A stretch of DNA of 6,294 nt, from NCBI GenBank assembly GCA_900553205.1, contig USCK01000108.1:1-6294 (forward strand), read 5' to 3'. The DNA is from an uncultured bacterium. Lineage in GTDB: Bacteria > Cyanobacteriota > Vampirovibrionia > Gastranaerophilales > Gastranaerophilaceae. The notes below the pieces were generated by a model. It was not told the DNA's origin, made no database searches, and saw only the letters and a list, made by a program, of their open reading frames with translations. The stretch's first letter is position 1. Each line of letters starts with the position of its first letter. The position numbers and the translations under genes were made by a program. This document shows, one piece after another, positions 5,065-6,294 of the stretch.

Positions 5065-6144
5065 TTGGTTACAAGTGCTTATATCCATATCCCGTTTTGT
5101 TTAAGTAAATGCAGATATTGTTCTTTTGTATCTTTTGATACGCTTGCAAAGAAAACAGGTTATTTATATTCTTTGCTGAAGGAAATTGATTACTATTATC
5201 AGGGTGAAACTCTCAAAACTCTTTATTTTGGGGGTGGTACACCTTCCTTGATGACCGTAGATGAATTAAATAAAATCTTAAAAAAGTTTAATTATGATGA
5301 ATCGACCGAAATAACTATTGAGGTAAACCCTGATTCTGTTGATAAAGAGTATTTAAAAGGGTTGAAGGAAATCGGTTTTAATCGTTTAAGTATCGGCTCT
5401 CAAACCTTTGATGACAAGTTGTTGACAGATATCGGCAGAAGACATAATGCTCAACAAATATTTGATACCATAGAATCTGCAAGGCAGGCAGGGTTTGAGA
5501 ATATAAGTGTTGATTTGATATATGGATTACCAAATCAAACTCTTGATATGTTGAAAAATGATTTAGAAATAGTAAAAACACTTGATATAACTCATGTTTC
5601 GCTTTATGGTTTGAAAATAGATGAAGGGTGCTACTTTTATAATCATTATCCTAAAAATGTTCCTGATGATGATACTCAGGCTGATATGTATTTAGAGGTT
5701 ATCAAATCATTAAATGATTTTTCGCACTATGAAATAAGCAACTTTGCAAAACAAGGGTATGAATCAAAACATAATCTGAATTACTGGCGAGAAGGTGAGT
5801 ATTACGGCTTTGGCGTTGCATCTCATGGGTTTGTTGATGGGGTTAGATACTCAAACTATCAAACCTTAGAGCAATATATGAATAATCCTGTTTCTCATGA
5901 GTTTGGTAAGTTTTTAACAGAGCAAGAAAAACTTGAGGAAAGCATTTTTTTGGGTTTTAGAATTGCTGAAGGTGTTGATGAACAAGAAATAAACCAAAAG
6001 TTTGGTATCAATTTTTCCGAAAAATATAAAAACACTTTAGAGAAGTATCTTGCAACAGGGCACATAATAAAAACAGGCAAAGGTTACAGGCTGTCAGATG
6101 AAGGTTTTCTTGTGAGTAATTTGATATTGTCAGAATTTATTTAA
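5065..6144 (+). CDS. hemW: Radical SAM heme chaperone HemW
   Basis: This 359-residue protein belongs to the HemN/HemW branch of radical SAM proteins. HemW binds heme and is thought to deliver it to target proteins such as respiratory-chain enzymes; it is often mislabelled as oxygen-independent coproporphyrinogen oxidase. The [4Fe-4S]/SAM motif CxxxCxYC is Cys12, Cys16, Cys19, followed by Ser-Phe rather than the extra Cys of true HemN (CxxxCxxCxC), which favours HemW. Other landmarks are AYIHIPFC (5-12), GGGTPS (56-61), EVNPD (86-90), RLSIGSQTF (107-115), GRRHN (124-128), DLIYGLP (150-156), HYEISNFA (221-228) with HNLNYW (236-241), and a C-terminal HemW domain around LGFR (296-299). Length is normal or slightly short. 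The TTG start directly follows the upstream TAA in the same frame; the next in-frame ATG (residue 63) would remove the cluster motif, so TTG is well supported. It is co-transcribed with the glycosyltransferase-like gene. No other heme gene is present in the window. Confidence 0.93.
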   Translation: MVTSAYIHIPFCLSKCRYCSFVSFDTLAKKTGYLYSLLKEIDYYYQGETLKTLYFGGGTPSLMTVDELNKILKKFNYDESTEITIEVNPDSVDKEYLKGLKEIGFNRLSIGSQTFDDKLLTDIGRRHNAQQIFDTIESARQAGFENISVDLIYGLPNQTLDMLKNDLEIVKTLDITHVSLYGLKIDEGCYFYNHYPKNVPDDDTQADMYLEVIKSLNDFSHYEISNFAKQGYESKHNLNYWREGEYYGFGVASHGFVDGVRYSNYQTLEQYMNNPVSHEFGKFLTEQEKLEESIFLGFRIAEGVDEQEINQKFGINFSEKYKNTLEKYLATGHIIKTGKGYRLSDEGFLVSNLILSEFI

Positions 6145-6170
6145 TAAAATAAATTAATAAATTATTTTTT
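6134..6170 (+). terminator. AT-only inverted repeat with a T-run after hemW
   Basis: AATTTATTT (6134-6142) pairs with AAATAAATT (6147-6155) around AATA, or alternatively AATTTATT (6134-6141) pairs with AATAAATT (6156-6163), which is followed by a run of six T (6165-6170). The repeat overlaps the hemW stop and lies between convergent genes. Stems without G-C pairs are weak, so this is a candidate only. Confidence 0.3.
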
Positions 6171-6294
6171 ATTTCGTTCTCTGTCAGAATCGCCCATATC
6201 TTTGTAAGCTTCGTATTCAAGAGAATCTTGCATCATCTGGATATCAAAATCTGAGTCTTTGTCGTTCAAACCGACATAAGCAACTTCGTCAGAG
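6162..6294 (-). CDS. 3' end of an unrecognised protein with an acidic C-terminus (5' partial)
   Basis: On the minus strand a frame runs from the window edge to TAA at 6164-6162, giving 43 C-terminal residues; the start lies beyond 6294. The peptide is rich in Asp and Glu, begins SDEVAYVGLNDKD, contains LEYEAYKDMGDSD and ends with a basic RERNKK. GAA, GAT and AAA codon use resembles the neighbouring genes. No family is recognisable from such a short tail. The gene is convergent with hemW, 17 bases from its stop. The plus strand here is also open in one frame, but without a start, so the minus reading is preferred. Confidence 0.55.
   Translation of the reverse strand, partial: SDEVAYVGLNDKDSDFDIQMMQDSLEYEAYKDMGDSDRERNKK

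Noticed and set aside
5065..6144. Reading the radical SAM gene as coproporphyrinogen dehydrogenase HemN
   Set aside because: The motif is CxxxCxYC followed by Ser-Phe, without the fourth nearby Cys of HemN, and the length and N-terminus fit HemW.
6161..6294. Plus-strand open frame running to the right edge
   Set aside because: It has no start codon or ribosome site and starts in a T-run; the minus-strand reading gives a more protein-like acidic tail.
1..6294. CRISPR array, tRNA, rRNA, insertion sequence or phage genes
   Set aside because: No regularly spaced repeats, cloverleaf-like segments, transposase motifs or terminal inverted repeats were seen beyond the REP-like pair.

Overview
The window is AT-rich bacterial DNA with dense genes, short gaps and typical bacterial start signals, including Shine-Dalgarno sites and two TTG starts. 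A GGDEF/HD-GYP hybrid protein, a HemW-type radical SAM protein, a GTAG-headed palindrome and the low GC content would suit an uncultured gut or environmental lineage. Gastranaerophilales/Vampirovibrionia, or an AT-rich Firmicutes- or Elusimicrobia-like organism, are possibilities. That placement is inferred from general character, since the window holds no rRNA or other marker gene.

From left to right: (1) The 3' end of an unrecognised plus-strand gene (1-522), with a globular, probably beta-rich part followed by a long Lys/Glu-rich tail. (2) A short convergent gap (523-610) holding two GC-cored palindromes, the first headed by GTAG as in REP elements. (3) A minus-strand gene (611-2464) for a soluble GAF-like/GGDEF/HD-GYP protein with intact signature residues for both making and degrading cyclic di-GMP. 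(4) A 136-base AT-rich gap, then a minus-strand short-chain dehydrogenase (2601-3380). (5) A divergent promoter region (3381-3522) in which the two promoters lie back to back; the dehydrogenase promoter sits so close to its ATG that the mRNA may be almost leaderless. (6) A plus-strand two-gene operon. Its first gene is a membrane protein built like a family 2 glycosyltransferase, with several altered catalytic motifs and an added C-terminal four-cysteine domain. It is followed with no gap, in the same frame, by hemW (5065-6144). (7) An AT-only inverted repeat and the 3' end of an unrecognised minus-strand gene (6162 to the window edge).

There is no mobile element, CRISPR array, tRNA or rRNA. 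The genes do not form an obvious single pathway. The most notable points are the membrane glycosyltransferase-like/four-Cys fusion coupled to hemW, its position near a cyclic di-GMP enzyme, and the REP-like pair between the convergent genes. Nothing amounts to a clear new defence or mobile system.
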